Positions 15,635 to 25,389 are shown, numbered from the stretch's first letter. The stretch: 64,000 nucleotides of DNA from QHXW01 sp963768075 (GCA_963768075.1 CAVYHD010000040.1:186001-250000), one strand, 5' to 3'. Numbers and translations: made by a program. Notes: a model not told the origin generated them from the letters alone.

Positions 15635-17596
15635 GTGCCGGCACGGTTGAAAAAACTGGCGAAAATGCTGGGACGCCTGGGGATGGCGTTTCTAGCCCTG
15701 CTGGTGGCTTACGCGGCTCTGCGTTTTGCCGCTCCGAATTCCGGCTTCACCTGGCTGGCGGCGATCGCCTTCTACGTCACCGGCATGCTGTTCGCGCTGC
15801 AGCTTGCACGGCGCAATGCGCGCCGCTTGACCTGGCGGCTGCGCAATCGTCTGATCGTCGCATACCTGTTCATTGCGTTCGTCCCGATTGCACTGATTGC
15901 GATTCTGGCCGCGCTCGCGGGCTGGGAGCTGGTGGGAGGAACCGCGGTCTACCTGGTCAGTTCCGAACTCGAGCGGCGAACGAATGCCATGGATGGCGTG
16001 GCGCACCTGCTGGCGGAAACGCCAATTGAGAAACGCGCGAATACGATTCACGACGTCATCCCCTACCTGGAGCACCTGTTTCCCCGCGTGATGCTGGCGG
16101 TCCGTGACGAAAAAATGTACCGCTATCCCGCGGACTCGGAGGCGCCTTCGGCGCCAGTGGGCTGGAAGGACGCGAGCGGGCTCGTCATGAAAGACGGCCA
16201 GTTGCACAGTTGGGCGCACGTGACGCGAGAAGGCACGGAAGTCACGCTGCTGGCGCCCATCACGAGCGACCTGCTGGCTGACCTGTCACCCGGCATCGGC
16301 CAGGTCTCCCTCATCTCCTTCAATTCCCCGGGGCGCGAGTCCGCGGCAAAGAGCCCGCCATCCGAACCGAGGCGCCGCAGGGCCGCCCGTCTACCCGAAC
16401 CGGCCAACCGTTTTGATTTAGCGGTAGACGGGGGCACTCCAGCCGCCTTCGCCTATTGGGATGCGCCGGAGACGAAACAGGATAAGTGCCTCCTTATCGT
16501 TCGCACCCGTCCATCGGTAGTTTTCGGAAAGGTGTTCGGCCAGGTGGATTTGAGGCAAGGCTTGTTCGCCCTGTTCGTGTTCGTTGTGGCCCTGCTTCTG
16601 CTGGTTTGGGTGGTTTCGCTTATCATGGGCATCTCGCTTACGCGGACCATCACCGGCGCGATTCACAATCTCTACGAGGGCACCGAGCACATCAAAGGCG
16701 GCGATTTTTCGCACCGTATCGCGGTCCAGGGGCACGACCAGCTCGCGGAGCTCGCGCTTTCCTTCAACGGGATGACCGAGAACCTCGAACGGCTCTTTGT
16801 CGTCGAAAAAGAACAGGAGCGGCTGCAATCCGAGATTGCCATCGCACGCGAGGTGCAGAGCCAGCTCTTCCCGCGCGGCGCGCTCGCGATGAAAACCATC
16901 GAGATGACGGGCGTGTGCCATCCGGCGCGCATGGTTTCGGGCGACTACTACGATTTCATTCGCCTGCAGAATTCCAACCTGGCCTTGGCTATCGGCGATG
17001 TCGCGGGTAAGGGAATTTCGGCCGCGCTGCTGATGGCGTCCATTCAGTCGATCATGCGCACACAGTTGACGGCCGGCATCCCCATGCATGCGGCGGCGAC
17101 CCAGGGCGGTAATGGCCGTGCCCGCGAAATGCTGTCCGTCGCCGAGTTGGTCTCGCAGCTCAACCAGCAGGTGTGCGCCAACACCGCCCCGGAAAAGTTC
17201 GCTACATTCTATTTCGGATTGTACGATGACGAAAGCCGCGTCCTTACCTACACCAACGCCGGGCACCTGCCGCCTATTCTGATGCGCGATGGACAAGCCG
17301 AACGTCTGGAGGTGACAGGCACGGTGGTAGGGGCCTTCCCATTTGCCCGTTACGAAGAAAAAACGGTACAACTGCGGGCGGGCGATCTTCTGGTGGCGTT
17401 TACGGACGGAATTGTGGAACCCGAGAACGCCTACGGCGAACCCTTTGGAGAGGACAAGCTGGTCGATCTGCTGGTCCGCTACGAGCAACAGGAGCCCGCG
17501 GAAATCATGACCCGCATCATGGAGACGGTTGAGCAGTGGACCGGCTCGTCGGAGCTATACGACGATATGACCCTACTGATCGCGCGAGGCGTTTGA
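15635..17596 (+). CDS. Membrane HAMP-PP2C (SpoIIE/RsbU-type) serine phosphatase
   Basis: 653 residues from GTG 15635 (ATG 15665 is the alternative). Three N-terminal hydrophobic segments, then an extracytoplasmic sensor region of about 200 residues, a further membrane helix (LFALFVFVVALLLLVWVVSLIMG), a HAMP domain (TRTITGAIHNLYEGTEHIKGG) and a PP2C-type phosphatase domain. The latter keeps the metal aspartates in MVSGDYYDF and AIGDVAGKG, and LVAFTDGIVE. Such proteins usually dephosphorylate anti-sigma-factor antagonists in partner-switching pathways; none is encoded nearby. A TATCCT at 15624-15629, 5 nt before the GTG, may be a -10 element. Confidence 0.9.
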   Translation: MPARLKKLAKMLGRLGMAFLALLVAYAALRFAAPNSGFTWLAAIAFYVTGMLFALQLARRNARRLTWRLRNRLIVAYLFIAFVPIALIAILAALAGWELVGGTAVYLVSSELERRTNAMDGVAHLLAETPIEKRANTIHDVIPYLEHLFPRVMLAVRDEKMYRYPADSEAPSAPVGWKDASGLVMKDGQLHSWAHVTREGTEVTLLAPITSDLLADLSPGIGQVSLISFNSPGRESAAKSPPSEPRRRRAARLPEPANRFDLAVDGGTPAAFAYWDAPETKQDKCLLIVRTRPSVVFGKVFGQVDLRQGLFALFVFVVALLLLVWVVSLIMGISLTRTITGAIHNLYEGTEHIKGGDFSHRIAVQGHDQLAELALSFNGMTENLERLFVVEKEQERLQSEIAIAREVQSQLFPRGALAMKTIEMTGVCHPARMVSGDYYDFIRLQNSNLALAIGDVAGKGISAALLMASIQSIMRTQLTAGIPMHAAATQGGNGRAREMLSVAELVSQLNQQVCANTAPEKFATFYFGLYDDESRVLTYTNAGHLPPILMRDGQAERLEVTGTVVGAFPFARYEEKTVQLRAGDLLVAFTDGIVEPENAYGEPFGEDKLVDLLVRYEQQEPAEIMTRIMETVEQWTGSSELYDDMTLLIARGV

Positions 17597-17599
17597 GCG

Positions 17600-19153
17600 A
17601 TGAAAGTTCTCACCGCGGCACAAATGCGGGAAGTGGACCGGCGCACGATCGACAGCGGCGTTCCGGGCCTGGTGCTGATGGAAAATGCCGGGAGCCGGGT
17701 GGTGGAGTTTCTGGAACACAGATTCGCGCCGGTGGGCGATGAGCGCATCGTCGTTTTCTGTGGCAAAGGCAACAATGGCGGCGACGGTATGGTGGTGGCG
17801 CGGCAGCTTTTTGAACGGTACCGTCCAGCGTTGAGCGTGGTGTTAGTGGCGCCGCCCGAAGAGATGAAAGGCGACGCGGCTGAGAACTACCGCCGGCTTA
17901 TCGAGAGTGGATGCCCCGTTTTGCGCGAACTTCCTTCCGGCGCGGCCGGCGTGACGCTGGTCATCGACGCGTTGCTCGGCACAGGGCTCAGCGGGCCGGC
18001 GAAGGGCCCGATGCTTGACGCGATCCGGCGGATCAATACGGGATTCCCCGGCGCGAAAATTGTCGCGGTCGACATTCCTTCCGGCCTCGCCAGTGATACC
18101 GGGCAAGCGCTGGGAGAAAGCGTACGGGCCGATTACACGGTCACCTTCACGGCGCCGAAAGTGGGCCAGGTGCTCGCTCCCAATTGCGAGCAGGTGGGGG
18201 AATTGCGCGTGTGCGCCATCGGCAGTCCGCCGGAGTTGTTCGAGAAAGACAGCAGCATTTTTCTTTCACTCGTGGAACCAGCGCAGTTCCGCCACTTGCT
18301 GGCGCCGCGGCCGCGCGCGGGGCACAAGGGCACCTTTGGACACGTGTTGGTGGTGGCGGGATCATACGGCAAAACCGGAGCGGCGGCCATGGCGGGCATA
18401 GCGGCTCTTCGCGCCGGCGCGGGTTTGGTGACTGTAGCTTCCACTGAACGCGCCCTGCCGGTGATCGCTTCGCATGCGCCGGAACTGATGACCGAGCCGC
18501 TGCCCGAAACGTCCAGCGGCTCCATTTCGGTGCGCGCGCTCGACTCTGGCCGGCTCGCGGAGATCTGGAAAGACAAGACCATCCTGGCGATCGGCCCCGG
18601 CCTCACCACCGATCCCCAGACCGTCGCGGTGGTACGCCGCACGCTCCAGGAGTTCCAGCGGCCCATGGTGGTGGATGCCGATGGACTCAATGCCCTCGCC
18701 GGCACGGACTGGACCGGAGACAACAGGTTGCGCGTGCTCACACCGCACCCCGGTGAAATGTCGCGCCTGGTGAAGAAACCGATCCCTGAAATTGAAGCGG
18801 ACCGCGTGGGGATTGTCCGCCAGTTAGCCCGTGAGCGGCGCGTACACGTCGTTCTTAAGGGCTACCGCACGCTCCTGGCGTTTCCCAACGGCGGCGTGTG
18901 GATCAATCCAACCGGCACGCCGGCCATGGGGACGGGCGGCACCGGAGACATCCTCACCGGCATAATCGCCGGATTTCTGGCGCAATTCCCGCAGGATGCC
19001 GGCCAGGCGATCGCGGCGGCCGTTTACCTGCACGGCCTCTCGGGTGAGATCGGCGCCCGTGACCTGGGAGAAAAATGTTTGATCGCAACCGACCTGCTGC
19101 GTTACTTGCCCGCGGCCATGGAGCAGTGTGCCCACGTTCCGCACAGTGTCTGA
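17600..19153 (+). CDS. nnrD: Bifunctional NAD(P)H-hydrate epimerase/ADP-dependent dehydratase
   Basis: 517 residues, the expected size for the YjeF fusion. Residues 1-215 are the epimerase half (LTAAQMREVDRR, LMENAGSRVVEF, FCGKGNNGGDGMVVARQL). Residues 225-510 are the ribokinase-fold dehydratase half (AGHKGTFGHVLVVAGSYGKTGAAAMA, LTPHPGEMSRL, GTGGTGDILTGIIAGF). Together they repair damaged NADHX/NADPHX: the epimerase interconverts the R and S hydrates and the dehydratase restores NAD(P)H using ADP. Starts 3 nt after the phosphatase stop and overlaps tsaE by 26 nt. Confidence 0.96.
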   Translation: MKVLTAAQMREVDRRTIDSGVPGLVLMENAGSRVVEFLEHRFAPVGDERIVVFCGKGNNGGDGMVVARQLFERYRPALSVVLVAPPEEMKGDAAENYRRLIESGCPVLRELPSGAAGVTLVIDALLGTGLSGPAKGPMLDAIRRINTGFPGAKIVAVDIPSGLASDTGQALGESVRADYTVTFTAPKVGQVLAPNCEQVGELRVCAIGSPPELFEKDSSIFLSLVEPAQFRHLLAPRPRAGHKGTFGHVLVVAGSYGKTGAAAMAGIAALRAGAGLVTVASTERALPVIASHAPELMTEPLPETSSGSISVRALDSGRLAEIWKDKTILAIGPGLTTDPQTVAVVRRTLQEFQRPMVVDADGLNALAGTDWTGDNRLRVLTPHPGEMSRLVKKPIPEIEADRVGIVRQLARERRVHVVLKGYRTLLAFPNGGVWINPTGTPAMGTGGTGDILTGIIAGFLAQFPQDAGQAIAAAVYLHGLSGEIGARDLGEKCLIATDLLRYLPAAMEQCAHVPHSV

Positions 19154-19556
19154 GGAAGAGACCATTGCATTGGGCGTGAAACTGGCGCGCGAGCTTCCGC
19201 GGCGCGCGGCGGTTTTGCTCATCGGCAATCTGGGAGCGGGCAAGACGACGCTGGCCAAAGGCATCGTCAAGGGCCTCGGCGCGGCGGAGCCGGAAGAAGT
19301 TTCGAGCCCCACCTTCACGCTGATTCACGAGTACGGCGCGGGCCCGAAGGTTTATCATGTGGATCTCTATCGGCTCGATCACCCGAGGCAGGCCGCCCGG
19401 CTGGGGCTTGACGAATTGTTCGACCGGGAAGCGGTGGTGTTGATCGAATGGGGAGAGCGGTTCCCCGCCCTGCTGCCGGCTGGGAGGATCGAGATTCGCA
19501 TTGAGTCCGGACAAGGCGACGAAAGAGAGATCACCGTTTCACCAATCACGATATGA
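19128..19556 (+). CDS. tsaE: tRNA threonylcarbamoyladenosine biosynthesis ATPase TsaE
   Basis: 142 residues from GTG 19128, overlapping nnrD by 26 nt. Walker A is GNLGAGKTTLAKG; VSSPTFTLIHEY and VYHVDLYRLD are the conserved TsaE segments, and VVLIEWGERFP is the Walker-B-like end. TsaE works with TsaB and TsaD in making t6A37 in ANN-decoding tRNAs. The nnrD-tsaE order is widespread in bacteria, which supports both calls. The next gene starts within the stop codon (ATGA). Confidence 0.95.
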   Translation: MPTFRTVSEEETIALGVKLARELPRRAAVLLIGNLGAGKTTLAKGIVKGLGAAEPEEVSSPTFTLIHEYGAGPKVYHVDLYRLDHPRQAARLGLDELFDREAVVLIEWGERFPALLPAGRIEIRIESGQGDEREITVSPITI

Positions 19557-20338
19557 ACCGACAACCATGGGCATTGATACTGGGGGCAAGCAGCGGCTTC
19601 GGGGAAGCGGCCGCGATCGAACTGGCGGCGCTCGGTATGAACATCTTCGGAGTGCACCTCGACCTGCGGGAAACCCAGCCGCACGCGCGGGAAGTGCAGG
19701 AGAAGGTCCGGGCCCAGGGACGCGAGGCCGTCTTCTTCAACCTGAATGCGGCGGATGAAGAGAAGCGCCGCGAGACTGTCGCCCAGATGCGCGAGGTTCT
19801 CGAGAAGACGCCCGGGACCGTGCGCGTGCTGCTTCACTCGCTCGCCTTCGGCGCCCTCAAGCCGCTCGTGGGCGCGGCGGATGTTGCGTCGAAACGGCAA
19901 ATAGAGGTGACCGCCGATGTAATGGGGCACAGCCTGGTCTATTGGGTAAACGATCTCGTCATGAACCAACTGATGGGCGCGGGCGGCCGCATCTATGCCA
20001 TGACCAGCGAAGGCGGCGGCAAAGCGATTCCACAATATGGCCCGGTATCGGCGGCGAAGGCGATTCTCGAAGCGCACATCCGGCAACTGGCGCTCGAGCT
20101 CGCGCCCTTCGGCATCACCGCCAACGCCATCATGGCCGGGGTCACCGACACTCCGGCGCTGCGCAAGATTCCCGGACATGACAAGCTAGCCGCTTTCGCG
20201 AAGGCCAGAAATCCCCACGGACGCCTTACCACGCCCCAGGATGTCGCCAAGTGCATCGGCGTGCTGTGCCACGAAAACACTTACTGGATGACGGGAAACA
20301 CCATCCGCGTCGACGGCGGCGAAGCGTCGGTCGCTTAG
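19553..20338 (+). CDS. Short-chain dehydrogenase, enoyl-ACP reductase-like (FabI/FabL type)
   Basis: 261 residues. Nucleotide-binding motif LILGASSGFGEAAAIELAALG; active-site region YGPVSAAKAILEAHIRQLALEL shows Tyr-(x6)-Lys spacing, the FabI/FabL arrangement rather than the Tyr-(x3)-Lys of ordinary SDRs; VLLHSLAFGALKPL corresponds to the conserved S-x-A-F-A region; the end is TGNTIRVDGGEASVA. Most likely an NAD(P)H-dependent enoyl-ACP reductase of type II fatty acid synthesis or a close relative. Translationally coupled to tsaE. No other fab gene is nearby, so the assignment to FabI or FabL is left open. Confidence 0.85.
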   Translation: MNRQPWALILGASSGFGEAAAIELAALGMNIFGVHLDLRETQPHAREVQEKVRAQGREAVFFNLNAADEEKRRETVAQMREVLEKTPGTVRVLLHSLAFGALKPLVGAADVASKRQIEVTADVMGHSLVYWVNDLVMNQLMGAGGRIYAMTSEGGGKAIPQYGPVSAAKAILEAHIRQLALELAPFGITANAIMAGVTDTPALRKIPGHDKLAAFAKARNPHGRLTTPQDVAKCIGVLCHENTYWMTGNTIRVDGGEASVA

Positions 20339-20420
20339 CACGCAAGAATCGTAATAATCCTCACGGTCCTACAGTCCAGCGGGTATTGTTTTTTCTCGCT
20401 CCCGTGCTCACACTGAGGGC

Positions 20421-20430
20421 AAGGAGGTGA
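20421..20430 (+). promoter_or_regulatory. Perfect Shine-Dalgarno (AAGGAGGTGA)
   Basis: Ten bases fully complementary to the usual 16S 3' end, 5 nt before ATG 20436. It fixes that start against an in-frame GTG at 20427 that lies within this site, and predicts very strong translation. Confidence 0.8.
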
Positions 20431-20435
20431 CCAGC

Positions 20436-20927
20436 ATGTGTGATTATTCCCTTCATGGACTGCCTAACCGTTTGGCGCGGGAAGGCGAACAATTAGTGGC
20501 GCATCGATTCTGCACTGGCGCGATCGGTCTGGCCGCGCCGGATGAGTTGGCCCGCAAGACGACTCGTAAGACCTGGAAGAACTTCTGGCGCGCCATCTTG
20601 CAAGCCTTTTTACCGCCCGCGATTCCGGAAATCCCGGCAGTTTGCATCCCACCCGGAGCGACGCTGCGGATGATCGGCATTCCCATGAGCCTGCAGCGCG
20701 AACTAAGCGTCGGGCCGGACGAAACCGTTCTTTTCACCCAAACCAGCGCGACTCCCCAGACGTATCACGATGCCGTGCTTTTCGCTAACGGCCGGCAGAT
20801 TCTGCTGCAATTTCTGACGGAGGGCCAGCGTGTGCGCGTAGTGTCGCTCGGAGGGGAGGAACCCGAGTTCGCAGGCGCAAGGATGGGCACGGAAACCTTT
20901 GGTCACGCTTACCCGGGAATTTTTTGA
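20436..20927 (+). CDS. Conserved hypothetical protein (MCDYS family)
   Basis: 163 residues, start fixed by a perfect Shine-Dalgarno. The N-terminus MCDYSLHGLPNRLAREGEQLVAHRF is the mark of a short, uncharacterised family I know from Acidobacteria and some proteobacteria. The middle has a basic helix (RKTTRKTWKNFWRAIL) and a beta-rich C-terminal half (CIPPGATLRMIGIPMSLQREL, ETVLFTQTS, DAVLFANGRQILLQFL). No signal peptide or metal motif. Likely an abundant cytosolic protein because of its ribosome binding site; function unknown. Confidence 0.8.
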   Translation: MCDYSLHGLPNRLAREGEQLVAHRFCTGAIGLAAPDELARKTTRKTWKNFWRAILQAFLPPAIPEIPAVCIPPGATLRMIGIPMSLQRELSVGPDETVLFTQTSATPQTYHDAVLFANGRQILLQFLTEGQRVRVVSLGGEEPEFAGARMGTETFGHAYPGIF

Positions 20928-21054
20928 GCCGCGGATTCAAGAACCTGGGAACGTTCCAATCCGTGAGCTTCTCCGGACAGCCTGTATTCTGGAGTCAAAG
21001 CGGTGGGTTTTGCCCACACCGCCACCGTTGCTGCGCAGCGACACTCACCGTCAG

Positions 21055-21087
21055 AGCGAAGCCTTCCCTCCCCCGGCCGGCTTCGCT
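21055..21087. other. Perfect 9-bp inverted repeat
   Basis: AGCGAAGCC and GGCTTCGCT separated by 15 nt of pyrimidine-rich sequence, downstream of the MCDYS-family gene. No U-run follows. Confidence 0.45.
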
Positions 21088-21273
21088 TGGTGATACTGTT
21101 TTCCGGCGCCCCTAGAAAGGCTCGCGGCGTGACTGGCCACCGTGCCAGATCACGCAGACGGAATTTCAGAGCATCGAGGGAAGACACCGAAATGCCGGGC
21201 GTCCACCCGGCCACTTTCGCCTTCGCTCGGCGCGGATCACCACGCGCGGTCTCCCGCTTCTGGAGGCCGCGCG

Positions 21274-21302
21274 TTGACTTTTCGCCTTTCCTCCCCTACC
21301 TT
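21274..21302 (+). promoter_or_regulatory. Candidate promoter TTGACT-N17-TACCTT, predicting a leaderless mRNA
   Basis: Near-consensus -35 with ideal 17-bp spacing. The -10 ends 6 nt before ATG 21309, so transcription would start at or next to the start codon. The interval is pyrimidine-rich and has no Shine-Dalgarno, which agrees with leaderless translation. Confidence 0.4.
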
Positions 21303-21308
21303 GCTCTT

Positions 21309-22463
21309 ATGCCGGGCTATGACCAGGAACTGGCGTTGATCGTTGCCGAGCTGAACCGGGCGGCGTTGGGATCGCGGACGACTCATGGCGATGCTCCGCA
21401 AAGCACCGCCAGCCTGGACCAACTGCTGGGTTACGCGGTGCAGCGCCAGGCGTCGGACCTGCTGTTGATCGCCGGGGCGCCGGTGGCGCTGCGGATCGAC
21501 GGGTTACTGTCGCCCGCCGCGGGGCCGCCGTTAGGCGCGGAGGACACGCGCAACCTGCTGCTGCCGCTGCTGACGGCGAAACAGGCGCAGGAGCTACAGC
21601 AAAGCAAGTCGACCGATTTCTGTTTTTCGCGCGAGGCGATCGGGCGCTTCCGCGCCAATGTGCATCATCAGCGCGGCACGCTCGCGGGCAGCATCCGGCT
21701 GTTACCGGCGCGGATTCCGACCCTCGAATCGCTGCACCTGCCCGCGACGCTGCGCCGCTTGGCCGAGGCGCGCCAGGGTCTGATCCTGATCACCGGCACG
21801 ACGGGCTGCGGCAAAAGCTCAACGCTAGCCGCGCTCATCGACATCATCAATACCGAGCGGCGCGATCATATCGTGACCATTGAAGATCCCGTCGAGTTCG
21901 TTCACGGCAATCGTAACTCCATCGTGGAACAGATTGAAGTGGGGCACGACACTCCGGAGTTCGCGAGCTCCGTGCGCAGCATCATGCGTCAAACTCCCGA
22001 CGTGATTCTGGTGGGCGAGATGCGGGACCCGGAAACCATCGCGACCGTGCTGACGGCCGCGGAAACCGGGCATCTGGTGCTCTCGACGCTGCACACTAAT
22101 GACACTTCACAAGCGGTCTCGCGCATCCTGGATTCGTTTCCACTCGCCAACCAGCGGCAGATCCGGCAACAGCTCTCGCTCGCCATGCTGGCGCTGGTTG
22201 CGCAACAACTGGTTCCCACAGCGAACGGCGGCGGACGCTCTCCGGCGGTCGAGATCATGATGGGATCGCACGGGGTTCGCAACCTGATCCGCAAGGGCGA
22301 GGATCACCAGCTCTATACAGCGATTGCCACGGGACGCGCCGACGGGATGATCACGATGGAGCAGTCTCTTGCCGAGCTGGTGCGGGCGGGGCGGATCACG
22401 CGTGAGACGGCGGCCGCGCACTGCTTCCGTCCGGACGACCTGGCGCGGTATTTACAGAGCTAA
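21309..22463 (+). CDS. PilT-like type IV pilus retraction ATPase
   Basis: 384 residues from ATG 21309. N-terminal PAS-like domain with LLGYAVQRQASDLLLIAGAPVALRIDG, where PilT reads D-x-H-L; here the histidine is Leu. The ATPase core has Walker A GTTGCGKSSTLAAL, the Asp box IVTIEDPVEFVH, Walker B DVILVGEMRDPETI, and the His box TGHLVLSTLHTNDT. The PilT C-terminal signature AIRNLIREGK/ETI appears as GVRNLIRKGEDHQLYTAI. PilT hexamers power pilus disassembly for twitching. No other pil genes are in the window, so it is an isolated copy, possibly PilT2/PilU-like. Confidence 0.9.
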   Translation: MPGYDQELALIVAELNRAALGSRTTHGDAPQSTASLDQLLGYAVQRQASDLLLIAGAPVALRIDGLLSPAAGPPLGAEDTRNLLLPLLTAKQAQELQQSKSTDFCFSREAIGRFRANVHHQRGTLAGSIRLLPARIPTLESLHLPATLRRLAEARQGLILITGTTGCGKSSTLAALIDIINTERRDHIVTIEDPVEFVHGNRNSIVEQIEVGHDTPEFASSVRSIMRQTPDVILVGEMRDPETIATVLTAAETGHLVLSTLHTNDTSQAVSRILDSFPLANQRQIRQQLSLAMLALVAQQLVPTANGGGRSPAVEIMMGSHGVRNLIRKGEDHQLYTAIATGRADGMITMEQSLAELVRAGRITRETAAAHCFRPDDLARYLQS

Positions 22464-22468
22464 GCAGG

Positions 22469-22483
22469 GCGGCGCATCGCCGC
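22469..22483. repeat. Short GC palindrome GCGGCGcatCGCCGC
   Basis: A 6-bp perfect stem with a triloop, 5 nt after the PilT-like stop, within GGGCGGCGCATCGCCGCTCC. It resembles the small dispersed palindromes common in GC-rich genomes; no U-run, so a weak terminator at best. Confidence 0.4.
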
Positions 22484-22557
22484 TCCTACGAAGTCCGCAA
22501 CCTTTGTTATCCTGGAGGGTAAATCCCCTGAATCTTCTCTAGGAGATAACCCAGAAC

Positions 22558-23565
<1,008 letters not shown>

Positions 23566-23570
23566 CGGGA

Positions 23571-23605
23571 AGGCAAAAGACAAAGGGCAAGAGGCAAAAG
23601 ACAAA
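23571..23605. repeat. Direct repeat of AGGCAAAAGACAAA
   Basis: Two exact 14-bp copies, at 23571-23584 and 23592-23605, with a 21-bp period, in the purine-rich gap between gap and the isocitrate dehydrogenase gene. The second copy supplies the T-tract of the minus-strand terminator. Confidence 0.7.
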
Positions 23606-23631
23606 AAGTGCGCTGCCCTTCGGGCTAGCGC
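23596..23631 (-). terminator. Rho-independent terminator of the isocitrate dehydrogenase gene
   Basis: On the minus strand a 9-bp stem with one bulge (arms at 23610-23618 and 23622-23631) and a 3-nt loop is followed by ACTTTTTGTCTTTTG. The upstream arm overlaps the stop codon of the gene. Confidence 0.75.
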
Positions 23632-24632
23632 ATTGCACCGATAATCGCGGTCGTGAATTCGGTGGTCGAGGCTTTTCCGCCTACATCTACCGTAAGGTGC
23701 TTGCCTTCGGCGTAGACGCGTTCGATCGCCTTTTGAAGGCCGCGGGAGGCGTCGCGCTCGCCTAGATGGGCGAGCATCAAGACCGCGGATTGCATCAGCG
23801 CGGTGGGATTTGCCTTACCTTGGCCCGCGATATCGGGCGCGGTACCGTGGACGGCTTCGAAGATGGCGCTGGTTTGGCCGAGATTCGCGCTGGGCACAAT
23901 GCCCAGGCCGCCCACGAAGCCTGCCGCGAGATCGGAAACGATATCGCCGTAGAGGTTGGGCAATAGCAGAACATCGAAAGTCTCGGGCCGCATGACTAGC
24001 TGCATGCAGGCATTATCGACGATCAGCTCTTCATACTTGATCTCAGAAAATTCCGCCGCAATTTCCCGGCAGCATTTGAGAAACAGGCCATCGCTCATCT
24101 TCATGATGTTGGCCTTGTGCACGGCGGTGACCTTCTTCCGGCCCTCGCGCCGCGCGTACTCGAACGTGGAGCGCGCGATGCGGATGGACGCGGTGCGCGT
24201 GATGACCTTCAGGCTCTCGACGACGTCTTTCACCACCTCGTGCTCGAGGCCGGAATAGAGGTCCTCGGTATTCTCCCTGAAAATGACCATGTCGATGGGA
24301 AGGTCCTGATAGCGCGTGTGCAGACCGGCCAGCATGCGCACGGGCCGAAAGTTCACGTAGAGATCGAGCTTCTTACGCAAGGCAACGTTGATGCTGCGAT
24401 GGCCGCCGGCGATGGGGGTCGCCGTAGGACCTTTTAGCCCCACACGCGTGCGATGGAGCGAGTCGAAAACCGCTTTAGGAAGCACCTCACCCGACTGCGC
24501 CAGCGCGGCGGCGCCGACCTCGACACGCTCCCACACAGCGGCGGTTCCAGTGGCTTCCACGGCGCGCACGGTGGCGTCCGCGACTTCGGGTCCGATGCCG
24601 TCGCCAGGAATGAGCGTAATAGAATGAGCCAT
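23625..24632 (-). CDS. NAD-dependent isocitrate dehydrogenase (isopropylmalate dehydrogenase-like family)
   Basis: 335 residues from ATG 24632 (an in-frame TTG at 24635 is the alternative). Family marks: TLIPGDGIGPEV, GLKGPTATPIAGGHRSINVALRKKLDLYVNFRPVR, substrate-binding RENTEDLYSG (E-N-T-E-D is typical of NAD-isocitrate dehydrogenase rather than LeuB), VHKANIMKMSDG with the catalytic lysine, and DNACMQLVMRPETFDVLLLPNLYGDIVSDLAAG. It converts isocitrate to 2-oxoglutarate in the TCA cycle. A homoisocitrate or isopropylmalate role is less likely because no leu or lys gene is nearby. Ends in a clear terminator. Confidence 0.85.
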   Translation of the reverse strand: MAHSITLIPGDGIGPEVADATVRAVEATGTAAVWERVEVGAAALAQSGEVLPKAVFDSLHRTRVGLKGPTATPIAGGHRSINVALRKKLDLYVNFRPVRMLAGLHTRYQDLPIDMVIFRENTEDLYSGLEHEVVKDVVESLKVITRTASIRIARSTFEYARREGRKKVTAVHKANIMKMSDGLFLKCCREIAAEFSEIKYEELIVDNACMQLVMRPETFDVLLLPNLYGDIVSDLAAGFVGGLGIVPSANLGQTSAIFEAVHGTAPDIAGQGKANPTALMQSAVLMLAHLGERDASRGLQKAIERVYAEGKHLTVDVGGKASTTEFTTAIIGAMR

Positions 24633-24657
24633 CAACTCAGTATAGCGGCGGGGTGCA

Positions 24658-25389
24658 TTATTTCGTCCCGAGGTGCAGGGCGACCGTGCCGCCGGTCATG
24701 CGAAAGAACTCGACCGTGCGAAAACCCGCGGCGCGCATGCGGGCGGCCAGGTCCTCAGCAGACGGGAACTTTTCGATGGAAGCGGGCAGATAGTTGTAAG
24801 CATCGCGCGAACCTGAAAGCGCCGCGCCAATGCGTGGCAGGACACGGCGCGAATAAAATCCATAGAGCTTGCCGAACGCCGTGTTCCCCGGCTGGGAGAA
24901 CTCGAGGATCGCGGCCACGCCGGACGGTTTCAGGACGCGGTACATCTCCCTGAGGCCCGCTTGATAGTCGGCGAGATTGCGGAAACCGAAGGCAACGGTG
25001 ACGAGATCCAGAGCGTTGTCCGGGAGCGGCAAGGCGAGTGCGTCGGATTCGAACAACGGACACCGGCGTTTACGGCGCGCGACCTTCGCCGAGGCGGCGA
25101 GCAGCATGGGGTGGCAAAAATCGCTGCCCATCACGGCGGCGGCGGACCGCGCTTCGAGCGCGAGCAGGAGATCACCCGTGCCACAACATAAATCCAGCGC
25201 GCGCGCGCCGGGGCGCTCCAGAATGGGGCGCACGCGACTCACGGTTTGCGCGCGCCACCAGCGATCCAGATTGAGCGAAAGGACGTGGTTGGCGAGATCG
25301 TAGCGCGGCGCAATGCGGCCAAACATCGCGCGCACCCAGCGCGAGGCTTCCTGTTCCGTGGAAACGCCCGCGGGGGCAGTGCCTTTCAT
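24658..25389 (-). CDS. ubiE: Ubiquinone/menaquinone biosynthesis C-methyltransferase
   Basis: 243 residues. The N-terminal MFGRIAPRYDLANHVLSLNLDRWWR is the UbiE/MenG entry motif; the SAM site is ALDLCCGTGDLLLALE; the middle has VTVAFGFRNLADYQAGLREMYRVLKPSG and the end FRMTGGTVALHLGTK. Methylates the demethylmenaquinol (or 2-polyprenyl-benzoquinol) ring. Starts within the aroB stop region (4-nt overlap), so it is expressed with the chorismate pathway that feeds quinone synthesis. Menaquinone is the likelier substrate in this lineage (MenG), but the sequence alone does not decide. Confidence 0.93.
   Translation of the reverse strand: MKGTAPAGVSTEQEASRWVRAMFGRIAPRYDLANHVLSLNLDRWWRAQTVSRVRPILERPGARALDLCCGTGDLLLALEARSAAAVMGSDFCHPMLLAASAKVARRKRRCPLFESDALALPLPDNALDLVTVAFGFRNLADYQAGLREMYRVLKPSGVAAILEFSQPGNTAFGKLYGFYSRRVLPRIGAALSGSRDAYNYLPASIEKFPSAEDLAARMRAAGFRTVEFFRMTGGTVALHLGTK

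Larger units (their letters stand above)
20928..21308. other. Intergenic region upstream of the PilT-like gene
   Basis: A 381-bp gap. The frame of the next gene is open through part of it, but the encoded residues are Arg/Pro/Ser-rich with no domain and no ribosome binding site, so I treat it as non-coding. It holds two hairpins: 21001-21021 (CGGTGGG/CCCACACCG, loop TTTTG-containing) and 21055-21087 (AGCGAAGCC/GGCTTCGCT, 9-bp perfect stem). A promoter-like TTGACT-N17-TACCTT spans 21274-21302. Confidence 0.55.

Noticed and set aside
23571..23605. Direct 14-bp repeats as mobile-element or CRISPR traces
   Set aside because: Only two copies with a 21-bp period in a purine-rich spacer; no spacer/repeat architecture and no transposase.
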